In this document: one piece after another, positions 22,175-33,299 of the stretch
How positions within the stretch are numbered: the stretch's first letter is position 1
Layout of the letters: every line of letters starts with the position of its first letter
Program-made: the position numbers and the translations under genes
From: Orbilia blumenaviensis
Lineage: Eukaryota; Ascomycota; Orbiliomycetes; Orbiliales; Orbiliaceae
Length of the DNA: 64,000 nt
Assembly (NCBI GenBank): GCA_036872755.1
Contig: JAVHNS010000002.1
Location: 2,232,001-2,296,000 of the forward strand
Direction: 5' to 3'
Notes under the pieces: model-generated
What the model was told of the DNA's origin: nothing
Seen by the model: only the letters and a program-made list of their open reading frames with translations
Database searches by the model: none

Positions 22175-23846
22175 ATGAGTGTAAGTCTCTCGCTCCAACA
22201 TTTTCTCGCTGTCTCTTGGCCCCTTTATTTTCGTGTTGCCGTGTCCTCGACCAGCGCCATTTCGCGATCCACAACTACCACCGAGGAATGCATCCTGCAG
22301 CTGAAGAATCCGACATACACCGGAACATGAACCCGCTTGCATGCATTCTTCTCCCTTCTCCCCCAAAAAATACCCACACGGACTGTCTCCACCGAATCGC
22401 AATTTCGATGATATAGACATGACCTATATATGCGTCATACAAAAACAAAAAATATATATCTATATATATATATACATATACACATGTGTATACGAGTACC
22501 ATCGCTGACCCTTGTTCGCTTTCCGTAATGTAGTATAAGTACGTATTTATTACGATACCCTTCGGACACCGATGTTCCTTCGTTCGATGCGAATTCCCCC
22601 GACTTTCCATGTGTCGGATATTTGACCGATTGAACGGACCATATGTAGAAATATAATATCTAAGTACTAACTTTGTTGGTTTTTTCTTCCGATAGCTACG
22701 GCCAACAGAACCCGTACGCCCAGCAGAACACAGGCTATAATAACGACCAGTATGGCCCGTCTAATTACCAAGGCCAGCAAGGTAATGGAGGTACGTTCCA
22801 TCTATCTATCTAACGCGTATTCTGGTTTTCAGAATATACATATTGGTATATGTGACGATTTCCCCAGTATCTGACATGTTTTTGCCTTTAATGCAGGGTA
22901 CGAAATGGCACCACTCAACGGACAGCCGTACCAGCAGGCTACAAATCCTCAGGCCTTCTTCGGCAGAATCGCTGAGCTCCGACAGATGGACGAGGACATT
23001 AATAGCAGAATCTCTGAACTCGAGAGGCTCCAGAATGAATCTTTAAGCCACGTCGACGAGTCTTCGTCTGCCGAAGCCACACGCCAGATCGATGCCCTAG
23101 TAGCCGAAATCTCCACCATGAACAGAGCTATGGCTGGAAAGATCCGTCAATTGAAGACCGAAGCCCTCCATGACCAGGACAAGGCCAACCAAGTCGGCCC
23201 TCTTGAGAGGAAATTCAAGCAGACCTTGACCAATTACCAACAGATCGAAGTCGCTTATCAGAAGAGGTCGAGAGAGCTCCTTGTCCGACAATATAAAATT
23301 GCCAATCCAAATGCTACCGACGACCAGATCAGAGACATCCAGGAGGCCGAGCCTAATGCTCAGATCTTCAGCCAAGCTGTATGTCCCGCTTCTATAAATA
23401 TTCTAGAAATTCGTCCCTGACTAACTTTAAATAGACTATGCAAGGTAACCGAACAGGTGCTGCCAGATCTGCTCTCGCCGAAGTCCGCAGCCGTCACAAT
23501 GATATCCAGAAGATCGAGAAGACCATGGTTGAACTTGCCCAACTCTTCGAGGATATGAACAGACTCGTCGAGGAGCAAGAGGTAGTGGTCAAGCAAATCG
23601 ACGAACACGGTGGTAAGGCTGAGGAAGACACCCGAAATGCAGTTGTTCAGCTCGATACCGCTATCAAGTCGGCAGAGGGTGCTCGCAGGAAGAAGTGGTG
23701 GTGCCTGCTCCTTGTCTGTAAGTCAAAATTGTCGGAGTTTATATTCGGAATATCTAAAAGAGGTTTGCTAATACGCGTGTACAGTCATTATCATTATCAT
23801 CATCGTTATTATCGTTGTTGTTGTGACGAAGCCATGGGCTAAATAA
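22175..23846 (+). CDS. SSO1: Plasma-membrane syntaxin (Qa-SNARE), Sso1/Psy1-like
   Basis: t-SNARE that drives fusion of exocytic vesicles with the plasma membrane, with partners Sec9 (SNAP-25-like) and Snc (VAMP). Modelled exons: 22175-22180, 22534-22538, 22696-22790, 22897-23378, 23435-23717 and 23785-23846, giving 310 residues. The first coding exon is only ATG AGT, and a 5-nt exon TATAA is needed to reach the frame of YGQQNPYAQQ, giving MSYNYGQQNPY. The tail is a Gln/Asn/Tyr-rich head, then the three-helix Habc domain (about 45-180). The SNARE motif (about 205-265) contains DMNRLVEEQEVVVKQID, whose central Gln is the ionic-layer residue. A Lys/Arg-Trp-Trp-Cys juxtamembrane stretch and a C-terminal membrane anchor of almost only Ile and Val follow, ending TKPWAK. 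The last intron splits the anchor. The call is secure; only the 5' exon structure is unusual. Confidence 0.95.
22534..22538 (+). other. Probable 5-nt microexon (TATAA) of syntaxin gene
   Basis: Flanked by a TAG acceptor (22531-22533), with a CTGAC branch-like site 25 nt upstream, and by a GTACGT donor (22539). Only a 3n+2 exon between ATGAGT and the exon at 22696 restores the syntaxin frame, and this one gives the family-like start MSYN. Confidence 0.7.
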
Positions 23847-25117
23847 GCCACTCGCCCCCAATTAACTCTCCCGTATAGTCGGTACCAGACTCGCCTGCCA
23901 CGCCAAATCAAAACAGAAGGAAAGAACCAATTAAATAAAACGAATTGACATTTTTAGCGTTGGGAGGATTCTATATTTATTACCAGCGACATCCTCCCAG
24001 ATTTCCTATCAAAATACAACCTACAGATACCACCCGCCACACACTCCCTCCTACTTCTTTCTCTTTGTTGAATTCATTTGTGCTGTCTGAAAAGAATTTT
24101 GTATGCTGCCTCGCCTTCCCTTTAGTTGATTCCCTTTGTCCCTTTCTATTGTGTCGTTTCTAAAATCCCAGATAATATATTTTTAATACTCGACCCGATA
24201 TGATACCTCGCTCAGATGACGGTCACGATTCAACCTGGGGTCAGGAAACGTCCTTCTTTGCAGTGATTATTATATATCAGGGAGGTAAAAGGAAAGACAC
24301 AATGCGCTCCTCCTTGGTTTTTGTTTCTACCATATTGTTGGAATTTCGTGGATGCGCCAGGTCTTGTTTTCGTATTATTCCCCGACACTTTTTTCCCGTT
24401 GTTTTTATTACTTGTTTTACCCTGTAAGTATACACCTCTTGCTGTACTGTTATGGAGTTTGAATGTGATATTCCATTTTGAAACAAAGCGGACCTTGAAC
24501 CTTCTTGTGTAACCGACATATGTCGTAGATTCAAATACCTAGATACCAGGTACCCATTGAAGAGAATAGTCTAGTCGAAGCGCCTGGATATACAGACGCT
24601 TGTGCCTGTCGGCGTCTGGGCGAGAGCGGATGTATCCCTGGTTACAACCTAATCATGAAGGCTCTAAAACTGCAAATGCTGCTTAAGCCGCAGTTTATAC
24701 GTTAACACCTTGTGTCACCGACTCAACCGTCTGCCGCCGCCGCCGCCGGGTGTCTCATTTCCGTGGCTGCAATGTTCCAGGATCTCTGGTGAAGAAGTCT
24801 GGGCTGGCAAAGCTTATTGCTCTAGGCTGGTGTGAGGCTCGAATTCAGGTTGAGGCTCGTAGCTGGGAAACGAGGATGATACTGTGTTGTCCCAGGGCTG
24901 CCACCCTTATCTTCTTATTAGATAAGATCTTCCTAATCAGGGATAGCTCAACATCCAAATCCACCACCAAAGCAACTCAACACACCAAATTTGCTGGATC
25001 CCTTCGATATCTCGAACGTCTCGACATTTTTATCATCGTCAAATCCAAAAGCAAATCGACCCTTCTTGCCGACCTCCTACCAAAACTCCCCTCCACCAAA
25101 AAAGACCCTACATCATA
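23847..25117. other. Syntaxin 3' region and RPS2 promoter
   Basis: No gene was seen. AT-rich 3'UTR-like sequence runs to about 24500. A CCG trinucleotide run lies near 24733-24748. The 150 bp before the RPS2 ATG are rich in C and A (CCACCACCAAAG, CCAAAACTCCCCTCC), typical of fungal ribosomal-protein leaders. Confidence 0.4.
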
Positions 25118-26182
25118 ATGGCAGACGCAGCAAAAGCTCCAGCACCAGCAGGAGGTGCCCCAGCCGGTGGTTTCGCATCCCGAGGAGGAGATCGTGGTCC
25201 AAGACGTGGACGTCGTGGTGCTCGTCGCGGAGGCAAGCCCGACAGTGAGAAGGAATGGCAGCCAGTTACCAAGCTTGGCCGTCTTGTTAAGGCTGGCAAG
25301 ATCAAGAGCATGGAGGAGATCTATCTCCACTCCCTACCAATCAAGGAATACCAGATTGTCGACTTCTTCCTGCCAAAGTTGAAGGATGAGGTTATGAAGG
25401 TACTTCATATTCTCCTTTTTTTCTATCCCTGGGTGTTTTTAGAATTGGAAGATGAGGATGAGGAGGGGAATGTTATCAGAGCTTCAAGAATGGCGGAAGT
25501 GCTGGGATTGCGCGGATATGAACCAAACAGATCGATATTCAATTTGTCGAATTCAGAACTATATCACTAACTGAACGACTTCGAAAACGAACAGATCAAG
25601 CCAGTCCAGAAGCAGACCCGTGCCGGTCAACGTACCCGATTCAAGGCCATCGTTGTCATCGGTGACTCCGACGGTCACGTCGGTCTCGGTATCAAGACCT
25701 CCAAGGAAGTCGCCACCGCCATCCGCGCTGCTATCATCATTGCCAAACTCTCCGTTCTGCCAATCCGAAGAGGTTACTGGGGTTCGTCCCTCGGAGAGCC
25801 TCACTCCCTCCCAGCCAAGGAGAGTGGAAAGTGCGGTTCCGTTTCCGTTAGGGTATGTTTCTATCTATTCAATTTAAAGTGTCTATCTAGTTACGAAAAA
25901 GTTGCTAATCCTGTGGAATTACAGTTGATCCCAGCTCCCCGTGGTACCGGTCTCGTCGCTTCCCCAGCCGTCAAGCGTCTCCTCCAGCTCGCTGGTGTCG
26001 AAGATGCCTACACATCCTCCTCCGGCTCGACCAAGACACTCGAGAACACCCTCAAGGCCACCTTCGTTGCCGTCGGCAACACCTATGGTTTCCTTACTCC
26101 CAACCTGTGGAAGGAGAGAGCCCTTGCCAGGAGTCCATTGGATGAGTTTGGTGATGTCCTTAGGACGAAGGCTGTTTACTAA
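25118..26182 (+). CDS. RPS2: 40S ribosomal protein uS5 (RPS2)
   Basis: Core small-subunit protein at the mRNA entry channel, involved in decoding accuracy. Three exons, all joined at phase 0: 25118-25399, 25595-25852 and 25925-26182, giving 265 residues, the expected eukaryotic length. The N-terminus is Ala/Pro/Gly-rich and then an RGG-type basic stretch ([14 protein letters not shown]), a usual arginine-methylation target. The S5 double-stranded-RNA-binding domain follows ([32 protein letters not shown], then [32 protein letters not shown]). The S5 C-terminal domain holds [21 protein letters not shown] and [11 protein letters not shown]. The first intron is long (195 bp) for this genome. I looked for a C/D snoRNA in it and found no clear C/D box pair. 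Confidence 0.98.
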
Positions 26183-27359
26183 AGTTGTCCTTTTGTTCGC
26201 TTTTTCCGGGTGTTCTTCTCTGTGATATCATTTTCCTTTTTTTTTTCCCAGTCGGTTTTATCTTGTAATGCCTACATAGTCTCTTAACGCCTTTATGCCT
26301 TACACCTTTTTACTTCCTATTCTCTTATATACTATTCTCCCAAGGCTTTTTCGAGGCTACTACTCACCGCCATCACCACCGCCATCACCGCCATCACACA
26401 CACTCACACTCACACTCACACAATCAAGTGTATCATGACACCTTTATTTGTTATAAGGAATTGTTAATATCATGACTACACAAACACACAAAAGATAGCG
26501 GAAGCTATTCATTACATGTAATCGGCCAGTATATGGGTCTCTCATAAAAGAAGCTAGGATATCGTCTTAAAAACATGTACAATGTCGAAAAGAAAGAGAA
26601 AAAAAAAAAAAAAACCTTAATGCCATGATTTGGCATAAGGATAGGTTTATAAATCAAACCAAGAAAAGCTATTGTTACCTTCCAATCCTGCATATCAATC
26701 GTATTCCCCCCTGACCTAGGAATAGGATTGATTAGCAACCTAACACAAAGTACCTAGATGCTTAAGTAGATATTAGGAATGTCGTAAAATAACCCATTCA
26801 TCCCTAGGAGATAGACCACGTGTATATGTGAGTGTGTGATTGTCTTTTTTCTTTCTTTTCTATGACGATAGGATTCTAGGATTAATGAGGCATTTGTGCA
26901 GTTATCGTTCCTGAAGCCTGGCCCGAGTTACAATTGCAATATTTACATTAGTAGCATGAGTGCACGACTCATACTCCCTGATTGGCCCAACTAGTGCGTC
27001 CTAACCCCCAGGACAAGGTCTTGTGGTAAAAGGTCGTTTACACCCGGCCGGGTGTTTAATGATATTTACACCCAGATAGCCGGGTCTAGGTAGTGTACTA
27101 AGATTAAAATAAGTACCTACCCAAGTATGGAACACGGATTCGGAGTAGTGTCATAAGTTGTGATCGTAATCGTCGTGAAAGTATATCTTAGAGCCTACCA
27201 AAAGAAGGCTGGAACGTCGGTCACAGATATCTCATTCAGGATGAATGCTGTTTTAGGCGTCATAGTCCCCTTCCACTAGCTGTTCATTGCCTAATGCCTA
27301 GGATTCCTCCTCTTTTTTTTTTTTTAGGGCCCAAGCATAAAAAAAATGACGCCCCAGAA
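26183..27359. other. Convergent intergenic between RPS2 and metaxin gene
   Basis: 3' flanks of two genes pointing at each other. It contains a CCATCA/CACTCA microsatellite (about 26368-26425), an A16 run (26599-26614) and the recurrent TACCTA motif (27111-27122). No gene was seen. Confidence 0.4.
26368..26425. repeat. CCATCA / CACACT microsatellite
   Basis: Imperfect CCATCA/CCACCG units pass into ACACTC units about 200 bp after the RPS2 stop. Confidence 0.85.
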
Positions 27360-28799
27360 CTATATCCCAAGCATATCCTCTGCTCTGAATATCGGCAGCC
27401 TCCCCTCTGCAGCCCCGGTGCTGCCGCCGCCGCCGCCGCTCTCTACAGCATCCCCCACGCCTCCCCTAACCGTCGAATAGACCTCTTTCCCTGCAACTTC
27501 CTCTTTCAGTTCCACGTCTACCTTCCCTTCAGTTGTCAGCGCTTTATAAGCAAGCACGCTTCCGGCCGTCGCCACCAATCCAATAATCCCTTGTACTGCA
27601 ACCCAAAAGGACGTAGATTGTGCTTTGTAGCCTTCTTGGTTTAGTGGGATGTCATCTCTCAGACCCCATGATTGGGGCGAATTCTCGATCGTGCGTTTTG
27701 CCCAACTTCCGAATGTGAGTTCGTCGTTTGCGTCGGGGGCTTTGTAAGGTAGATTTGAAGGGAGATAGGCATGTCTCAGCCTGTCGATATATGATACTAT
27801 GCTTGAGAACTCTTGCTGCAGTATCTCTTTCGCCCAGGGGGATGAGAGGTCCGGATAGAGTAAGAGGGAGAGATAGCCGACGAGTAGGCAATCGATAGTA
27901 GTAGGGGATGTACCGCCGAAGAAGTAGTTCTGTCTTGCAAGTTTCTCCTGGATCGGGTCTAGAGAGTCGGCTAGTAGATTACGGAGCCTTACCCGGGTGG
28001 CAATCGTTTCCTTCTCTTGAGATTTAGACTTGTCTGCGGTGGTAGTGATACTAGCGAAAGCGGTGGAGACCGGCTGGAGGGGTCGAGACTCTTCGGCTGC
28101 TATGTCTCGGATGAGAGATGTAAGGTGGGCGGTCAAGGCGGTAGCTCGGGCATGGTGGGTGTGCGGGATTTCATATTGTATGGGGAATTTGAGGAAGGTT
28201 GAGTATAGAGGCCTGGTGACGTTGACCCAGTTCTTGCTAGTGACGTAGAGGGAGAGCGATACGATCGGAAGAAATGTCTTGCGGATGAATGAACGGTATC
28301 TGGCAGTATGATCTCATGTTAGCTTCGTCGACATCATTTTTTATATCGCAATATATCGACGATATCTTGATACCATACTGGACAAATACAACAGGCTGAA
28401 AGTTCGACCTACGCTACAGCTTGAGCCCTTTGCGATTGTGACAAATTCCCATCAATATCGTAATCTTCAGAGCCTTGAGAGGTAATGTACAAGACGATTG
28501 CGTCGAAGCCACCGACCCATTGTGAGCCGTTCTTGAGTGCCGGTAATGATCCTGCAGAATATCACCAAGTAGTATTAGTAATGCCAACTACCACATTTGA
28601 CAATTGAAACGCCATAAACATCCGGGAACAGCTTACCATTCGGCGAAACGCTGGAATTGTTACTCTCCACGAGTACCCAAAGGTCTTGAGGTATCGCAGA
28701 GCTCAGGAAGGCAATTGCCGCAAGACATTCGGGGTCTAGGGACGGCAGCCCGAACGCCCTGTTCCAAACATGCAGTTCAATTGGCGACATTGGGGTCAA
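27360..28799 (-). CDS. Metaxin/Sam37-like mitochondrial outer-membrane protein (Tom37 family)
   Basis: Probable subunit of the SAM (sorting and assembly) complex that inserts beta-barrel proteins into the mitochondrial outer membrane. Exons on the minus strand: 28799-28637, 28551-28413 and 28299-27360, giving 413 residues; a second ATG three codons in (28790, MSPIELHVW) is also possible. The N-terminal thioredoxin/GST-like part reads ELHVWNRAFGLPSLDPECLA, then GSLPALKNGSQWVGGFDAIVLYI, with the join across intron 1. The GST-C-like helical part has NYFFGGTSPTTIDCLLVGYLSLL, the classic metaxin motif. A C-terminal hydrophobic segment (about 332-355) is a likely tail anchor and is followed by a Gly/Glu-rich end. 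It is convergent with RPS2. Donor GTAAGC at 28636 and GTAGGT at 28412 are acceptable. The family call is firm; the start is uncertain by three codons. Confidence 0.92.
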
Positions 28800-29913
28800 T
28801 AAACTTGGGATGCCGTTATCGGTTCAATTTTTCTGTCGCGAAAGGAACCAGGCTGGTGTTTCGAAATTTGCAGTTGTTCGTTCGGCTAGCTAGTTGAAGA
28901 CATGGGGAGGCGAAGGAGGTCAACGCAGGGACTCAAAATCCCCCCCGAAATGCAGGGTAAGAGCGGTTACACTTCGCATGACTCGACGTGAAGAGGCAAT
29001 GATTCTCGAGACGCATTGAAGCGACGCAACATGAGTGTTTTAGAGCCTCGACTGCAATGCTTTCCAAGCGTGCTGCTCCTGGTTACTCTCTGCATATTCC
29101 GTATTCGTATTTCCTCTCAGGATTATACAGCTTCTCTAAGTTCGTCGAATTTGGATGGGTCTGGACTTTGGATCTAAAGGTGGTCTCACAGCGCGCACGC
29201 ACACACACAGACCCATGAAGCGGGTGCGTACATACATGTAGCTTGTAATACACTTAAATATTAAAAATTGTCGCATGATTATAAGGCCGACGAGTATTCA
29301 GGGTGGAGTCCCCCCTTCGTCGTTTTCCCCATACCCGACAGGTAAATCGACCTGTAATTTCACAACTTATAGCTGAAATCCGAAAGCGGTAAGGGGGACG
29401 GACACAGCTTTAATGCGATAACGCTCAGGCCTTCATGCAAGGTTCATATTAATGCCATTGATAAGAGCATCACACGTGGCAGCCGACAAATGATACGTTT
29501 CCGCACTCTGGAGGAGAGTTTTGTTCTTCTAGGCATTCCATGTCCATTCAGGATCTTTCTGGGGAAATTTCCGCGGGAAAAACGGTAAAGGACATATGCA
29601 GGGCAATGATACGGCTGACCAAAGGTTCGGGAAAGAGGAGATATTTGGTGAATGAATTGAGATGGTGGCTTTTAATAGGATCAATTGGGGTGTATTCTGC
29701 GATGCAGATGTGGCGTGAGATATCCATTTTTCACGTAATTGCCGCGATTTCGACCAATGTTAAATGTGATAGGAGATCAATTGGTGGCTGGATCTCTTGT
29801 GGTGGCTTGCAATGTTGGATGAAAACACCAAACTTGCAGCTGGTCCTGGTACGCAGAGCTACACCGAGCAAATCCGCATACGAACACTGAGGGCAAGGGG
29901 AGCCGACAAGAGT
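28800..29913. other. Intergenic upstream of metaxin gene
   Basis: No convincing gene. A short CA/GC repeat (GCGCACGCACACACACAG) lies near 29191. The plus-strand ORF at 29540-29890 has no recognisable motif or splice context. Confidence 0.35.
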
Positions 29914-30966
29914 TTACATGTCGTTATCTTCCCGAATGACTTGGGACATATACATCCAACCTTCCATCACATCGTCCGTGGTTCCGGTATCTTCGATGCC
30001 TGGCGCAATAGGGATATCCCGCGTAACCACTGCCCCGGGTACTTGCTCTGGTTGGTGGATATCTTGCGGAACATCCAGCTTCTTCACTATCAGGTACAAG
30101 ATCTTCCCGTAAATCTGATACGCGTTGTATGATGTCCGAAAAAGAGGCTTCTTCGTTTCTTCGACTGTGTTTTTCCCGGCACCGCTTCCAGCCTCAAGTT
30201 CAGAATCTGAGCCCGAATCAACTAGAATAGGTTCCTTTTGGTCCCGTTTGCCAGTATTCCTCCGAGTGGCGTCATTTCCTAGATGCAGCCCTTGCCTGGT
30301 GGGCGTTGTGGCTTGAAGTTCAGCTCGATCCCCATATCCGGATCGTTGATGGGCCGCGCTATCTTCCTTCTCACCAGTGTTTCCATGCGTCCGTGTCCTT
30401 CGGCGAGACCGACGTGCTGGTACCGAATTGACGTCTGCCTGCTGAGTCTCCACATCAATTGTCTCAGCAGGAGGGGCTAGCGGGAGTGCATACAAATCAA
30501 CTTCCTCATCTTCGTTCTCGATCCTCAAGTTAGCAATTTGATTGGTGTCTTGTCCGCCACCATCTTCCGATTCGCCGACGTTTAACGTGTCATTTCCCAG
30601 AACCATCTTGCTGGAATTTGGTTTCAAGCCTCCCTCCGTCTTTGGCCCCAGGAACTCCCTCCGTGGCATCACCAATGTATGCCGAGTTGTACCATCCTTG
30701 AAGAACACGCTGACTTCGAAGTCGCTACCGGAAACTACATCCTTGACGGCTTGCTGTTTTTTCGTCACGGTATTGGTTCGTTCTCTCTCTCTTTCTTCCC
30801 TTAGCTTCGGAAGTATGAGATCCTTCAATGAGTCTATGATTCGAGGTAGAGCAGGATCCGTAGGGTGGATGAGCCAAGTATGCAAAAGGCTTGGATCTTC
30901 CAGGAAGATTTGAGTTTGTAAGGTTGTATGGGGTGTCAATTTGATGTATCTTCGAAGAGGTGCCAT
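29914..30966 (-). CDS. Conserved-looking fungal protein, function unknown
   Basis: Single-exon, 350 residues; I do not recognise a named domain. The N-terminal 110 residues look folded: MAPLRRYIKLTPHTTLQTQIF, then HTWLIHPTDPALPRIIDSLKDLILPKLREE, then DFEVSVFFKDGTTRHTLVM. The pattern suggests a small alpha/beta module. The middle (about 115-285) is acidic, Ser/Thr-rich and probably disordered, with a basic patch RRSRRRTRTHG near 185 that could be a nuclear localisation signal. The conserved-looking C-terminus returns to structure: FRTSYNAYQIYGKILYLIVKKL. From this layout it may be a nuclear scaffold or chromatin-associated protein, but that is a guess. I recall similar uncharacterised proteins in other Pezizomycotina, without a database check. 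The start ATG is the first in the ORF. Confidence 0.75.
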   Translation of the reverse strand: MAPLRRYIKLTPHTTLQTQIFLEDPSLLHTWLIHPTDPALPRIIDSLKDLILPKLREERERERTNTVTKKQQAVKDVVSGSDFEVSVFFKDGTTRHTLVMPRREFLGPKTEGGLKPNSSKMVLGNDTLNVGESEDGGGQDTNQIANLRIENEDEEVDLYALPLAPPAETIDVETQQADVNSVPARRSRRRTRTHGNTGEKEDSAAHQRSGYGDRAELQATTPTRQGLHLGNDATRRNTGKRDQKEPILVDSGSDSELEAGSGAGKNTVEETKKPLFRTSYNAYQIYGKILYLIVKKLDVPQDIHQPEQVPGAVVTRDIPIAPGIEDTGTTDDVMEGWMYMSQVIREDNDM

Positions 30967-31523
30967 TTTGTTATCTGTCGGTCATGTACTTGTTACTAAT
31001 GTACTTAGCACGACCTTAGTCAGGGAGCTTCATCGAAACTTTTTTGGAAGATCGAGACAGTTTAGTTCGATCCGTCTTGAAAATGTGGCTGGCTTGAGAC
31101 ACTTTCAACTTGCTGGAAAGGCAGCTGATACGGGAACAAGCTTCGCACACAGGAATAAGTTATTCGTTTAGCTAGGGTGCTCTATTGGTGGGAATATCTC
31201 GTAATTCTTCAGTTGGCAAGATATTTCAAGCCTCGAAACGTGGGCTAGTTCGGTGTAATGGACTTCACCAATGCAATAACAACAAAAATCTGATGTGTCC
31301 CTTGTACCTTAACCTGTTGGTGGCGTTCAGCGATTAATTCCAAGAAGCTGTGACCTTTATGCGGATAGGGAGTGCGCGCGCGTGTGCATGATAATGTTGG
31401 TTGGGCTGAAAGCCAGAGACGTTGGGCGGCTGGGATGAGGGTGAGCTGGTGAAGGTGTGTGTGTGAGTGTGCAGGCCAAATGTGAGGTCAAGTTACAACC
31501 CTTGGCGTTTGTTGGAGGTTCGC
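30967..31523. other. Intergenic
   Basis: Nothing coding was seen. A short alternating CG/GT stretch (GTGCGCGCGCGTGTGC) lies near 31371. Confidence 0.35.
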
Positions 31524-32363
31524 TCAAGCCCCTGTGCTCCACCACCAGAAGACTCCGGGAACCGTTCCCGAGTCCCACCCGCCTTCCCGAGCCGGATATG
31601 TCTCTTCTGGGTTTCTGGACCAGCATTCTTGCCAATTGCCCAGCTTTTCAATTCTGCTAGAGAGGTCAACCGAAGCGATTACCGACTCGACATGTCGCGA
31701 GGATATGAAGGCAGACAGTTGTCGGAGGTTAGTTTGTAAGGGAGCCATGATCATATTTGCTTTGTGCGGAATCTCAAATTTGCATTCCCATAGGGTACCA
31801 TGAACATGGACCGGCGTTCGATCATCTACGGGAGGGTCTTCAAACGTTATGTCGATGCGCAATGGCAGTATATTGATGTCACTAGCTATGAGCCATAGAT
31901 GCAGACTGGTATGCGCCATGTACGTACATGTAGACTGAGAACGTTTGAGACCGCAGGGTAGCACAACGGTAACAAGCAAGTATCTCGTGATCTAGAACCT
32001 TAGTCTTCGCAAGGCAGCTACTTACTCTGCAAAAGGGGGGAAGGTCTTGGTGGGTGAGGAGAGCGGAGCATGCATACATAGTCTAGTTAGACGCTTGCGA
32101 TCGAGGCAAACGTGGAGCTCAACCTTTAATCTCTCTGCATTTCTAATTGCGCAATCTGCGGATACTAGCGATATCTCCCCCAATGCAATATCGAGAGGGG
32201 TAAAATATGCGCCTGGTCTGCTGATAATGCTAAGTTTTTGCAAGAATGTCACCAAATCCGTCTGCCATCTTTTGGGTGAAACTTGGTGTGCTTCGAAAAT
32301 ATTCCCAAGCAATCTTCTCAATGCAACCATATCATTCGGGAAACTAACCCGCTTGCATAACAT
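31524..32363 (-). CDS. Cryptic two-exon gene or pseudogene, function unknown
   Basis: Minus-strand model with exons 32363-32026 and 31905-31524, giving 239 residues. The intron has a consensus GTAAGT donor and a CCAG acceptor, and the join keeps phase (FPPFAD-LHLWLIASDIN). Both exons are free of stops and look protein-like: helical DMVALRRLLGNIFEAHQVS and GAYFTPLDIALGEISLVSAD in exon 1, beta-rich LPLRIDITFEDPPVDD and VHVHGTLWECKFEI in exon 2. Upstream the same frame continues past one TGA into another protein-like stretch beginning about 32600 (ALMHLLSRLRTGQYMQVARE). That stretch sits just after a T18 tract and an AG, so the gene may start earlier and be broken by a nonsense change, or an upstream exon may be spliced differently. 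I recognise no family. A competing 190-codon ORF on the plus strand (32047-32619) is less protein-like. Confidence 0.42.
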
Positions 32364-33256
32364 AGACGGCTTTTGGGGAGATCCGTTGATGTGGTTCGTA
32401 AATTTCGAACCCCAGGTAATAGCAGTAACAGGTCGGGGTTCAGAAGCAAGTCACCGCGCATGCAGCAGGGAAAACCTTTCCCTTGCTACTTGCATATATT
32501 GGCCGGTACGTAAGCGTGACAAGAGATGCATGAGAGCGAACAAATATAGTGCGATATCCGTGCTAACAAAGTACTTCGAGACGGCCGCAACCATGACCAT
32601 ACCTTGGTTGATAAATTGAAAGGGAAAAAAAAAAAAAAAAAAGAAGAGGTGAGATAAGGATGCTCGAGTGGTTCACGGACCTATGTGGCTTTCAAAATGG
32701 GAAACCCCGTTTTCTCTTAAAGTTATAAGGGTGCAAAACGGTTATGCGTTGGGAAATTCCGCGGATATGCCCACGGTGGTCTTGAGTAATTTTGTCAGTT
32801 GATGTAAATTGTTTAGGTAAAGCTCGGGCGGTTGAGATGAAGAAACATCAAAGCTTCTGCCGTGTGCGGGTGCATCGTCTAACCCCTCAACCTGCCATTG
32901 CATTGGCGAACTTCGCGGGGAGTGGGAGAAAGGTGCTTTGAAAATAAGCAACCATCGCCTGGATTGTTTGGGGATCCTTAATCAATCCGTACCCTAGAAA
33001 GCAATTCACAACTAGGTTGAGATTTGATATCGGACATATCGATGGTGTTAGGCGCGAACGTTGAGGTTTGATCGCCCATCTAGGTAATAGTGCATACTGA
33101 AATGGTAATCCGCTCCGGGCCGGGTATTACGAAAGCTAGGAGATGGTTTTAATTCCGAACATATTCATGTATGGCGGATGTATGCGCATGCCGATATCAT
33201 CCGCGATCTCTGGACCCGAAAATGTTCGTTTTTCTCCCCTCCCAAGATATTGATTG

Positions 33257-33296
<40 letters not shown>
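33257..33296. repeat. Poly-A run (40 nt)
   Basis: Uninterrupted A40 flanked by TTGATTG and TCAATTGG. It has no evident target-site duplication. Confidence 0.95.

Positions 33297-33299
<3 letters not shown>

Noticed and set aside
25400..25594. Possible intronic snoRNA in RPS2 intron 1
   Set aside because: The intron is long, but I found no convincing C box/D box pair; the CTGA present is probably the branch site.
32047..32619. 190-codon plus-strand ORF
   Set aside because: It is antisense to a minus-strand two-exon model with better splice signals and more protein-like sequence.
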